Source: Spirodela intermedia (Eukaryota > Streptophyta > Magnoliopsida > Alismatales > Araceae). Taken from it: 64,000 nucleotides of DNA. The notes beneath the pieces were generated by a model. The model was given only the letters and a program-made list of their open reading frames with translations, was not told the DNA's origin and searched no databases. Made by a program: the position numbers and the translations under genes. The DNA lies in NCBI GenBank assembly GCA_902729315.2, contig LR746268.1, forward strand, positions 3,155,501-3,219,500, written 5' to 3'. This document shows, one piece after another, positions 36,768-49,403 of this stretch. Within the stretch, counting starts at the first letter, position 1, and every line of letters starts with the position of its first letter.

Positions 36768-39700
36768 TCAGCTCGGGTAGGTCTTTCCCACTTTGGAGGC
36801 CGGCTCAAAACTTGGTGTGGTCAGGAGGTTGCCACTGTTGGACATGTAAAAGTGGTTGAAGTTAATTCTAGTAACTAGATCTACCAGATGAGGAAACTGG
36901 CCTACATTGAGCTTAAATGACAAGATCTGCACATTTATAAAGAAAAAATATCAGTTTCACCACAATCTCAATAATAAAAAAAAAAAGAAGAAAAAAACAG
37001 AGGAAATAGGGAACAAGGTATACTCTTAGAAGAAATGATATGCAATCATCAAATTGTTTCTCTATCCGATCCACCTCCATCTCACATCTTGTCTTGATGG
37101 CAGGGGCAGCTGCACCAGTTAGTAGTGTCCGCTGAATAGAATAGAAATCGACTGCCAATCCCAGAATGATCTTGATTCGGTTTGCTATCAGAGACCACTG
37201 CAACCAGAGGACCATATTAAGAAACTGCTTGCAGCCCTCATGATTTAGAGACCATAGAAAATGATTCCAAGTAAAAAAAAAATTCATCAACTGTGGAACA
37301 TTAGACATTATATCATGATACAAAAGTCCTACAATTATTAAGCAGGAAATGCAACTCACCAGTGCAATTACCAAACTAAAATAACATCTGAAGAAATTTT
37401 CAAAAAAATTAAAATATATGTTAAGTTGAAATCATAAAAAATTGCAACTACAAATCACTGATTGATTGAAAAGCAAAACAAGATAAAGGCAAATAGCCAG
37501 AAATAGAGAAAGATCGGCCAAACTGAGCAGGATAAAAATCCCAGGAGACTTAGGGAATAATACCAATTTATCTGGAGCCACAAAACACTGGCGCTGAACA
37601 GAAAAAAGATAAGCCTCGTGCACTGCGATAACCTCATCAAGGGAGCCTGCTAAAGCCATATTGTGACAGAGTTCGATCCAACCACTGTGAAAAACCTGAA
37701 TATTTGATCAAAAGTTAATCATTATTCAAAGTGAATTCTAGAATACAAGACAACTAGCTTGTTTTGATTTACCCTGTCCATGACATATTGATGAAAAGCA
37801 TCAACAAAATGAAGAAGTTTCTGCTCCACCAACAACTGACGTTTTTGGTTGCGAGTCATACAGCCCTTTCTCTGAAGAATAAGGCGAAGTCAGAGTCAAC
37901 ATCGACACTTCACAAAGAGAGAGATCTGCTAGGTTAACGCCATCCTATGTGTGTGATGTAACAAGACCAAAGATATTCAGAAAACCCAGACGAAATCATG
38001 GAAATATCCAGACGAGAAGGGTAGTCAATTCAAATAAAAGAATTGTGAGCCATTAAAAATCTATTTTGTGCATCAGCCATAAGCTATGAATTGCTCGAAG
38101 TTCACAACTTTTTTAATCCAAAATAGATATTTAGACGAGACACAGACAACCAACAGAGGAATTGACGTACCTGTGAGCGTAAGGGCATAAATGAGATAGT
38201 CATTACAGTGTTAGCGAGAATAATATTAAAAATCCATGTCATAGATTGCTACATAGACAGAAGAGAGAACATATGCAGAGTGAGAAAAGTAACACGTAGG
38301 CACCTTCCACATCCACATCCTAGCCTTGTCAAGGACAAACTTTGCATGCTTGACCCTCAACAAGAACCGCATCACCTATACCATAGAGTGCAATATTAAC
38401 AATGGCAACCTCCTAATAATTCAAAATAATCTTACGAGAAGAGGAAAAATACCAGGCTATATTTGTCAATTGCGTCCGCATTGACTATCAGATCGAGAGG
38501 CCAGGGAACCTATTGTGTTGGAAGCTAGATCACTGAGTAAATGTAAATAGTATTTGCAATACAACTTTGTGTCAGAGACAGACCTTATAAGTGAATTTTA
38601 GAAAGTCAAGGTCATTGGCACCGATCCTAAGGCTCTGAACTTTCCGTGGAGTTGAAACAAGGTTCATTGCATATTCTTCACTACCGGAAATGTCGTCTTT
38701 AGCAATCAATATGGTTAAGGAATCTGGGGAACATAGAATTGCTGCATCTGCAGAATTTCTGATGGAATCCTGCACAGTTATCCAGGTAAAGTTAGCAATA
38801 GTCCATATACAGCTAATATACACCACGAAAAGCTTCAAAGTAATGAACCTGTAAGATGGTGTTCAACTCAAAATCATCATCACAGGAGTCCCCTTTCTCG
38901 AGCTTCCCAAAAATCGATATCAAAAAGTGCTGTAAGATGTCACCTGCCGAATCCACCTTGCTTTTCATCAAACAGAAATACTAATCTTGATTAAACTTAG
39001 AGGGAAAATATTTACCAGATCCACACAAGTAAATAGCACGCAACACTCTGAGCTCCTCCATCAATCGCCAATCATCCATCAGCTTTTGCAATATATGTTT
39101 GCCAACCTGATCAATCTGTGATTTAGCCAAGAGAAATAAGAGTACACATCATATTAGCATACCCGCATTCATGCACACCTATGTGATGGGAAGAAATTTC
39201 TGAGTTTCGAGTATTAACCTTCTTCTTTACGAATACTTGGAGACAATTCTGAATTATTACACTAGGAAGGGGTGACGCTTTCAGATTTACATTTTGAAAC
39301 CAATTTAAGATTCTTGAGGCAACAGTGCTATTTTCCTGAAAGGGCATAACCTCTGACATAGGCAGACCGTCCTGATTTAAGACAAACACAACTCTTAGTA
39401 GCAAAAATTCAATGGCTTTTCGACAAAAGCACAATAAGATATAGCTATACTTACCGTGCCACATGGTAGAATAGTTGGGAATGGATACAAGCTTCCCAAA
39501 GATTCTACATCTGCTGCTAGACGAAGATAATCAGATTCATTAAATTTGAAACCGAATGCATAGTCTGTCCCACTGAATCCAGGGTATGTTCCTTCACTTC
39601 GGCAACAGCCGCTTACATCAGTGTTTCCACCAAAAATAGCTTTCCATAGCATTTCATCATCCAAAGAAGGGAGATGGAAACTTTTAGATATGTTCAATTC

Positions 39701-42700
39701 CTCCTTAAATGCTGACTTTATTTCTAGAAGTTCTCGACATACTGTAATGGCTGGATTTTCGGGATAGAAGGACTGAACACTTGGCGCGTCATCAGTACAC
39801 AGGTAATCATTGATATCCTGACCGAGCAATGCAGCTTCCTTTACTTTTTTTATCCCCAAAGAAATATTCTCAACCATGCACTCAACACCAAAGTTCCTCT
39901 GAATATATAATTTTTTATTTCTCCGCATAATTGTACCAAGAAAGAATTTCCACCAAAATTTTTCAAAATCTAATTTCATTGCCATACTTCTACAAACTTC
40001 CTCCATTTTTTGTTTGTTAGCAGAAACTTCACACGTGTTACATATCTCAGAGAAAGAATCACACAGTTTGATGATGTTGTCAAAAATATGATTGCCATCA
40101 CAAACTAAACCCACGAAGGAAACCAAGAAAATCTCTGACAAGGTCAAGGACCCAATACCCTGAGAGCAAAACATCTTCTGACGATAGGCATCATTGAGAC
40201 CTACAGTTTCACAATTGATCGAGGAAGTACACTCAGGACTTGTTGCAGTAAGAGGTAGATGGTTAATCACAGTAGACTTAGAGCTCAGGCATTCTCGCAT
40301 TTTAGTGTATTTCTCCTCGCCATTGCTAACTTTTCCAAATATCGAATGAGATTCATTGTTAAGAAACTGCACCAACTTCAATGATTTTCCAGCAGATATA
40401 ATTCCCCTAGCTATGTTCTTCAGAAACACTGGACAAACAATGGCATCAAGATCATTATGGTCCTTTCCTTGGAGAATATGTTCATCACGCTCCTTTACTC
40501 CCTTCAGTTGAACCGTAAAATCATCATCAAGAGAACTTGTGAAGGTATCAGGGAAGGACTTAAATCTCCAAAATCTCAAGAGATAACTCTGGTCCCAAAA
40601 GGCAGGCTGATCTATAGTGACAGAATTGTTTTCATAAAAGAACATCTGCCAGAAGAATTTGAGGAAATAAATAAGGGACGTAGACTGAAGAAGGCACGGA
40701 AAGGTAAGTTTCAATATGCAGCATTAGGAGGCAGATACATACTAAAGAATTACGTATTAGTTCAAAATAAATCCCACGTTCCAAGGAGAAAATGGATACA
40801 TTAAAGACAAGAGGCAGTGGAAAAAATAATTATGCCACAACAGGGACCACGACTAATGAACCCAGAAAGGATATCCGACAGACTCCACCTCTACTTTCAA
40901 TAATTGATTCCACAAACAATGAGAGCATTAGTTATGATACTCTCCTATAGAGACAAACTATCGAGGCAACAATGGATAATTGATTCCTCTTCCTCGAAAT
41001 ACTGACCACTGCTTATGGAAGTGTTGTGCTCCATGATTGTGGACGAAAAAAACAGTTATGCCAGATGCCATTCTGAACTCACACAACTCCCACTGCTTCC
41101 TCTTTTTCGGGCCCAAGTTGACCTGAAAATAGGTAATCATATATGGGACTGACTACATTCGTCCAGATCTCATCCAAAGTTGGAGATCAGTTCATACTGG
41201 TCAAATATAGGCTAGTTAAACTAATTTTAGACCAACCTGCTCCCTCGGTCTATTCACTATGTTATTTTTCAATCTGGCTTTTCTTTCATCCTCCCCCCCA
41301 AGCAAACATTTTCGATTGGAGGTAAAAAAGCCTGATCAAGTTGAACCATTCCGTTCACAGGCTGACTGATTCAGAAACAATGCACCATGATCACAAGCAA
41401 GCCATTCAATAGTGTTTTAAGGCTTCAGAAAACCCACTCTTTTCAAAAGCAATAACTCCCCCAGATAGGATATTCTCAGATCAGGATCTTTTAATACACA
41501 CTTGTAATTATACCTTCCAGCAACAACGATATTGTGTGGCCTGGGACAATGTAAAAAGACACCAGAGATATGAAATAAGTTACGCATGTGTATTAAATAG
41601 GAAATAGTGTACCTCTTCATACGGATCATCAAGAATCCCATCAAAAAGCCAAGAATTGAGTCCTTTAAGATATGGCAGCAGACTTCCCAAAAAAAGAAAT
41701 ACAAGCATATGATAAGCTTCCTCCTGCATTCACAAAAAAACCATGTCAGAAAACAATAGCACATAATCCAGCGAAGTAAAGGATCACAAGGAATGATGAT
41801 TTTCAACCTCTCCACCTTGAACAGGAGAAACTTCATTTAACCTTTTGTAAAGATAGTCCAGTATATGAACAGACACGTCAGCAGCTGGGATAGATGCTTC
41901 AGCATAAAGACAATATCTGGGAACTGCACCATTAACTACTTGCAGTAAATGTTCTCCCCCTGAACAGAGACTGACAAAAAAAGCTACTTGAGCAGAATCG
42001 CATTCATTCCGTTTTAGCAGTTATGTACAGGTTCGAAAGTTTTTGGCAATTATGTACAAGCTACTTGACAAACATCCAATTACAGAACACACTCCAAACG
42101 GGTGTATGCTGTCCTGAAATTCAGTTTTTATTTTTTCCCAGACATCATTAAAGAGAAATCTATTTCACATTGATGTACGTCTTAAGCATTTCCAATTAGG
42201 ACTATGGGGTCAATGCAAACCGAATGTTCATGCAGAGTATAGTTATCTATGGAAATAAGAACTCCTTAATATTAGAAAATATTTACCGAAGTGTTTCGGT
42301 ATATCCTCCAATAGACAGGTAGGTTGCAATTTTGGAAGTGAGTAGCAAGCAAGTGATGACACACAAAATTATTGCTTACACAGAATGGTATAACACTGGG
42401 ATGAAACCTAATTTTACTGAAAACTCTACCAAAAATGTGACCAAAAGCATTTACTTTGAAGATTATGTCAATTTTATCTTAAACTATCGTTCAAACTATA
42501 TTAATGGATAGGAAAAAATACGAGGAAAATGAAAACATGCATAATTGTAACGCATTATTCTATCATATAAAAAATTCACTATTTAACAAGAAACAAATAT
42601 TATCCCTGCATTTGTGAAATTGTTTCAATATTGTTAACTAAAACCATATTTTTGTTTGTTGGAAAGCAATGAGACTACCTTTTGAAGTTCGTCACATTAG

Positions 42701-45700
42701 ATCATTAAACTCAAGAGACAAAGCAGAGTAAGTTGTCATTCAATCTGTAACTTGAATCAGCTTTCAGTTATTCACCAATAAATTTGGCGACATATTGATC
42801 AAACCTATTAGTGATGTATACAATATAAAATATAGCTGAGAACATACTTCGGTAGTCCTTAATTTAATATAGGATACATAAGGCACCAAATAAAACCAGA
42901 AACTCTTTAGGCTCTTTTGACCTACTTTCTTGCCAATCCCTAGGTGTCACATGTGTCACATAGGTAAAACAGAAAAATATGGGTCCAAGGCATTCCAAAT
43001 TCCATAAAGAGTCGATAACTTTGAAATACCTCTAGTTGAAAAAAAAAGAGCCAATAAATTGAAGGCCTTAGGCATTATGACCCATGTTCTCTGGGAGCTC
43101 TAAATTTGGTTATCCTCTTCATTCTATGGATTATGTTTATGATATTTCCCAAAAAAGAAATCCATTTTTATGCATAAATTTTGCTTCCACAAAAATCAAT
43201 CTCGTCAAGTTTTACAACACCCCTTAAATAGCATTGAGGTAAGACCATCGTATTCGAGGCCTTTTCAAAGAAGAAACAAATCTGCATTCATCAAAGGAAC
43301 CACTCATTCACATCTACAAATTCACCATGTTCCTGAAAGGGACTGCTGACAGCTCAATTCAAATTGGCTGACTGCCCTTCATGTCAAGGAATTCTTATAT
43401 GCACAAAAAGTTCATCCCTTCACCCCATCAAGAACTCATGCAATAAGTTAATACTGCATTTTGCAAATGGAAAAATATTATCTCAGTTTTTTATTCGAGA
43501 AGATTACTCATCGATTATTTTATTATTTTAATTAAATTTCTATATTCACATTTATCCGTAGTTTTTCCAAAGTTGCTTAACTGTATTAATCATTTCATCA
43601 CATTTTTTATATTTTAAAATGAAAATTTTAGATATGTTATGCAGACACATACATCATTTATTTTTCATTTATTTGAGAACTATTTACACTGGACATGAGG
43701 TTTTAAAAATACTGAAATTTAGACCTCACATAGACATTATCTAGTACCTTGCATCTGCACCAAAGTTGTAAGGCAGTGGATCAACAGCCCTAGTTGTCCT
43801 AAAACTCTTGGATGTATCCTGACTACTAGTACTTTTTTGCCTCTTTCTTCCTTCCAATAAGTTTCCCTAAATATTGCTCAACGTAGTTATGAAATAAAGT
43901 TTTCTATTTCCTGTCTGTGATGATTTACTTCAAAATATGACTCAAGCCTTTACTTATTTATCTGCCTAGCATTGGTAGAATGTATTTTTCACAGTACTTG
44001 GGAAGTAGACATACTCTATGGAAGTAGACATCTTCTCATTGGTTATATTCCGAAAACCTTTTGCTTTACCCTCGATTAACCGTCTTCAAATGGAAGAGGT
44101 GAGGCTGCAATCGCCAATTCCATGCTAGAGAGATCATGGACTCCTCAAATGGGAAAAGTTCTCATTTATAAAAATTTCTGTGATATTTATCCCTCAAAAT
44201 ATTAGGTTACAGAGAATTCTCATTATGAATCTCAACAACCAACTTTAAGAGCAAGAAATGGACGAAAACTCAATCAAGCTTGTCCCACCACACTCCCTAC
44301 CGCACAATATCAAGGGAATATCCCATTTTTAACAACTTCACTGACTTTGACAACCGGGTTAACTTGATATCCACTTGACAAGCTTCAGTTTAAGTTCAAG
44401 ACAGGAGAGATGAGCTCTTTTCTTAAACTCGATATGAAGAAGGAATTGAGCATTTTTTTGCTGTTCTTTGCAAGCTGGCTTCTGCAGATAGATTTCTTTG
44501 ATTGAGATCATTTTTTACAAAAAGTCCATAATCAGCCTCAAACATAAAGAAGCTTCAGTCTGGAAGGTGAGAGGACATGATCAGCTTTATTTTCATATAG
44601 CAATCCACTCCATATGTAGTATGATTCCTCAATGGAGAACAGGGCGACCATAAAGATCCAGACAAAAGGTATGTACAGCATCAGCATTATGTTTCCCACA
44701 TGTAAAGTTAAATTCTACGAAGTTCTTTATATCATGCTCCTCCCATACACCATTAAACGCAAAGCTTTTCCGTTGTATTATTCTTGGGCATATTTCTACG
44801 CATTAGGAATGTATTATGAAAAGGGAGTTCATACAAGTGTATGCTCTGAAAGGCATCAAAAGATCCACATACATCAACTATCACCAACACCTAGGTGGTG
44901 TTGCATTCCTAAAATAACCTATCCATCTCCTTCCTAAACACCTTAAAATCCTCACTCATTATTTGATTTCATCATATATCCAACTGAAATCCCAACAGTT
45001 TCAGATTTCCAATTAAAAATAAACATTGGATTGCATGAAAACGAGCCAAAAAAATAATCCACGCAACAAGCTTTAGATCCTTTTGTTTTCACTCAACTTT
45101 TGATATCATAAAATGGCAGAAGTCCATTATTATTTTGAAGTTCTCGGCATAAGCTACAATCTCGTTACTTTCGAATTTATCACTTTTGCTTTCCTTTTCA
45201 CGTTTTCGGGGACTGAAGCCACGGATGAATTAAAACTTCTTATTTGTCCCAATCCAACTCTACAAGTCATGGGGTACCAGAGGACCTACCCTTTCTGGAA
45301 TTTAACGACCAGATTGCAGTCCTAGAACCTATTCAAAAGTTAAAATATACCAAAAAGATGTTAGTTTGTCAAACTTCTACATTTTCACGTCTATAGGTAA
45401 TCATAAATAACATTCATCAGCACATATAAAACTCCAAAGTAGACTATTGTATACACTCAATCATGTCCCTCACAATCCAGACCATAACAAAAATTGATGA
45501 AAAAAAAAAAAATAATAACTATGGAATGTGAAGACAAAGTGATAGAAGAGGAAAACCAGCACTACATGTGAATTATACCTGTAAGAAAGGTTGATAATAT
45601 TTCATTGCAAGGAATTAATATTAATGAGTATGAGGTAAGGCATGCATAAAAAGACCAACCTTGATAACGAATTTGTCAATCTCAACAGTGTTGCAGTCCT

Positions 45701-47310
45701 TTCGGAGTCCAACTTATGTAAATTTACCTCCTCAAGTAATGCACGACTCCTCAGCCTCTTTGCCACAGAAAAAGTAAATAAATATGGTTTTAGGGAATAT
45801 TCGTCTATAGTTTGTTTTATAACTATGTTAGAAAAAGAAATGTTCCTAGCCTCGAACCCAGTCTGAGATTAGAATGTCACGTAACATGGTAAAACTTGAA
45901 TACCTTTAGCCATAAAGAGACAGAACCAGCAAAAGCCTCTAAAGTAGGAAAACCAGTTTTCAATGCTTCCACCCTTCTGACGAAAAGTTCTACTAGCTTT
46001 AGGGATGTTCCACTATATACAAATTGATCCAGTATACATCCTAGGCTAGTTTGTGACAAGTGAGATACAAATGCCCCACTTCTTACTCGAAAACAATTTT
46101 TGTTTTCGTCCCAAATAAAAAAGGAGCTGGAAAATCCTTGAAGCATTTGTATAACACCACATACCTGTAAAGAAAAAAAATTGGCACAATATTATTACAC
46201 ACCAATTGACATGTTCGCTCATCAACATGAAAAAGGAAAATATACCAGCTTATTTTCATCCGTTCTCAAAGAGGAAGCTGGTTCAGAAAAATGAATGCCT
46301 CTAGATATGCTATGAGAGAGTTTGTTGATAAAACTTCGAGAATCCTCCTTTTTTTTGGTATCTGCTCACACAAACAGAAGAAATAGCCATGTGAAATGTG
46401 CAACAGAGTTGATGAAATTTTCTGAGGTTTCATTGTTGAATAAGTATAATGACATAATCCATTGAAATTTAAGAAGCATCCTGGAAAATAAACTAGCTAT
46501 TCAACGTTTTTGACCCAAATAAATAAATAAATTATCATATCTCAGAATCTAAATAACAAGCTTCTGCCTCGTCATTCTCCCTCAGAAGTACAATAAGGGA
46601 TGCAATTTGTATCCCACAAAGAATTCTTCTGCAGTGTTTTTCAAAATCCAAATTTTCCCAGAGGTAACAACAACACATTTGTGATACAATCATCTATTCA
46701 ACGAATATTAAGAAAATAACAAGTATTAAAGATGCAAATATGCTACGAATTCCCATTAAATATTTCCATCCCTAAGCCATGCAAAGAAGAAAGATGTTTA
46801 ATTCAGCAATCACAGAGCTCAAATATGCCAAAAGGACAACAGCAAATAAATTACCTTCAGGCTAAGGACTAATACGCCAAAGGACATGAAAGACCAGTTG
46901 GATCATTAAAAAGTACCTTTTAACCAGACTTTATGCGTACAAGACAGAGGACCAGCCCCTCATTGGCTACCGAGAACTTTGAACGTAAGAATAAGGCACA
47001 GCATCAGAGCAAAGAAGTCGAGTTGAGGTCAATCCTAGCTCAATGCTTTGATGTCCATATGAATCAATGTTATGTTAAGTCCAATATGAAGAATTATAAC
47101 AATCCATTCATTTTTCTCAGTTAACACACGTACAACTGAAATGTACTGGAGTATCCAAGATAAATAAACTCGGGATAGGAAACATCCGATATTTGTAGAT
47201 GAATTGACATAAAACCCTTCGGACCTCCACAATTTGAGGAAGGGCCATCACTCACCACAGTGCGTTGCTGGCGACGTAACTTCCTGCAGCCGAGTGCTAA
47301 CCTCCGGCAT
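36768..47310 (-). CDS. GCP5: Gamma-tubulin complex component 5 (GCP5)
   Basis: Structural subunit of the gamma-tubulin ring complex, which nucleates microtubules. I assembled 17 exons on the minus strand, in transcript order: 47256-47310, 46246-46361, 45904-46164, 45660-45757, 41808-41970, 41613-41723, 39455-40645, 39219-39371, 39016-39115, 38849-38943, 38584-38769, 38453-38509, 38304-38375, 37773-37871, 37564-37695, 37024-37197, 36768-36926. All junctions are GT-AG and every phase agrees, totalling 3222 nt or 1073 residues. Recognition blocks: MLQGFSSSFFIWD and FVSHLSQTSL near the N-terminus, LDYLYKRLNEV, LKGLNSWLFDGILDDP, the GTDYAFGF region at the end of the 397-codon exon, DDWRLMEELRVLRAIYLCG, and the C-terminal CEMEVDRIEKQFDDCISFL. 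GCP N-terminal domain about 58-720, C-terminal gamma-tubulin-binding domain about 730-1030. The 3.7-kb intron at 41971-45659 holds nothing recognisable. GCP5 is preferred to GCP6 from these blocks. The first 18-codon exon rests on phase and donor fit only. Confidence 0.92.
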
Positions 47311-48240
47311 TGCCGTTTCTACTCGCCCCTGCTCCGCCGATTGGTTTCCTTCAGCCTAAACAGCGCGATAAACTCAAAATATCGCATCGACAGGCCGGAC
47401 GATGTGTCTAGTCTCCCGTCCTTCACAGAGACTGCAACCCACGGCTAAGACATCAGAGGGGACCATCCACGATCCAGCCACGTTCACCCACCCCCAAGAG
47501 ACTTTTCCCACCGGCCGCTGCGCTGCACTCTCGCCCCCTGTTCTTACTCCCGGCACCGTACTCTCCGGCCTTCCTCACCCGACGAGCACCTTTGACCACC
47601 CTCGCATGAACTGGATCCCTAGGGTAACCCTGTTCTCTTCCCGCTCAACGCAATCCGAACTCTAATTGACGGGAAAACTAGAGAAAAACCCAATGTACTT
47701 TAATAATTATTCTTTACCTTTTATTTTTATATCATGTGCAATTACGATAATGGTTTCCTTTCCGCCCATCCCTCCTCCCTCCGGTCTCTCGTCTCGCCGC
47801 GGATCCGAACGCCAAGAGCCGCCGCCGCCGCCGCCGTCGACGGCCATTCCACGGTGGGTCCATCGCCGACCAGAGATCTCTCCAGCATGCCACCCGGCTA
47901 CGGGGATACAGAGAGGGGAGGTCGCGCCGTTGCCGCATCTCTGCGGCAGAACGCCGAGCACCATTGGAGCACCCATCATTCTCCGTGATCGCGACCACCA
48001 TCTGCTACCTTCCCGAACAGGCGAGAGCGGCCCTTGCTGGGGACGGCCCGCCGTCTGTGGCTCGCCGACGGTCAGCTGGCTGTCCCGCTCACAGGAGCAC
48101 GTAGACCCAGCTGGTGGTGCAGAGTTGACCAAGTAGGCAACTTTATCATACACTTTGGAAGCGTAGATAACCCCAGCAACGAGCTCACCATTCAAATTTA
48201 GAATAAACGCTGGAATACGGAAAGGTAACTTTGACCGTCA
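47311..48240. other. GC-rich island upstream of GCP5
   Basis: GC-rich sequence in an otherwise AT-rich region. The part next to 47310 is the presumed GCP5 promoter and leader. From 48195 to 47707 on the minus strand runs a 162-codon open frame (start MNGELVAGVIYASKVYDK, then Pro/Gly/Arg-rich), open further upstream to about 48230. The plus strand also has a 156-codon frame (47666-48136). Neither matches a family I know; a gene fragment or first exon is possible. Confidence 0.35.
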
Positions 48241-49117
48241 ACATTTCACTAAAAAGTGTTGACAATTACTCCGCAAAATTCAAGAATATAAGTTAACTAT
48301 GACTAAATGTGTGGCGACTTTCATTAGCTGATTGAGATTATTTTCTAAGTCATGACCAAACCCAGCTTAAAGTCATCAGCAGTAAAGATCAACTGAAAAA
48401 AAAGAACATCAAGTCAAAAATACCAAAACTAAACTTCGTAAAATCTCTATATTTGGTATACTTTAGGCACAGTAAAAGGTTTCATCATATTTTAATAATT
48501 TTTATATCTTCACCGTACATTGTTCTAATCTATTTATTTCTTATCTTCATTCTTTGCCATGCATGACCAATGTTTAGGTGTGTAACAACATTTAGGCAAC
48601 ATCATGTCTAACCTACGTAATTGGCACAATAGTCTTGCAAAGATCCTAAGCTGGACTTATAGAGGAATTAAAAATCAATCATGTGACACTGTTCTTGCCT
48701 TTTGTTAGATACTTTGCATGCAACTCAATAAGTTACATACAACACTCTTCCATTTTTGTTGTGAGACTCCTACCAAATGACAACTCTCCTATGATTAGGC
48801 ATGAGAGGTTCATCTGATTCTCTAAGAGTTTTGTGTCTTCAATTAGTTTTGATTCACAAGGTTTCTTGCTTCCAAGCAGAAAACTAGTTCTTTACAATAG
48901 CATCTCACTATTCCCTAAATTTTAATCCCTCTAGTTTATAGCCTTGTCCCTTTAATTCTTCATCTTGAAGATACTTTATTCATAAACTTTTTAATTGAGT
49001 TATATCATTAATGGGAAAATTAATTATCATGAATTCTCTATTGAAGGCAGCAAATATTTTTCATATGTTGCATATGACCTTACAAAGAAAATAAACAATT
49101 CTTTCATTTTTCTCACT
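48241..49117. other. AT-rich spacer
   Basis: No coding region, RNA gene or repeat recognised. Confidence 0.5.
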
Positions 49118-49128
49118 GATTTATGTGG

Positions 49129-49390
49129 ATGGCTAATGGCCCTCTAGCAATTCATCATGTCCCATATAAGTGGTCATACCAATGGCCTTGTCTTCTGCCA
49201 CGATCTCCTCTCACACCAACAACTACTTGAAGTTAGTTGTGAGAGATCATGCAATGTTGAGAAAGATAATATGTCTCTTCCTCTCACACTCTCACACTCT
49301 CTCTTCTCTTATCATTATTAGCAATTGTTCACTCTCTCTCTTCTCTCATTGCAATCATTCTCAACACTATTTACACAAGGTTCTACTAAT
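49129..49390 (+). repeat. 5' LTR of the gypsy element (short form)
   Basis: About 260 bp, sharing with the 3' LTR the blocks 'catgtcccatataagtggtcat', 'gagagatcatgcaatgttgagaa', 'cttctcttatcattattagca' and 'cactctctctcttctc'. It lacks about 350 bp present in the middle of the 3' copy. Confidence 0.75.
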
Positions 49391-49403
49391 TTAGTATTAG
49401 AGC
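49391..49403 (+). other. Degenerate primer-binding site
   Basis: ttagtattagagc immediately after the 5' LTR, two or three changes from the tggtatcagagc typical of plant LTR elements primed by initiator-Met tRNA. Confidence 0.6.

Noticed and set aside
41971-45659. Hidden gene in the large GCP5 intron (for example 44632-44937)
   Set aside because: Frames are short, AT-rich and without recognisable motifs.
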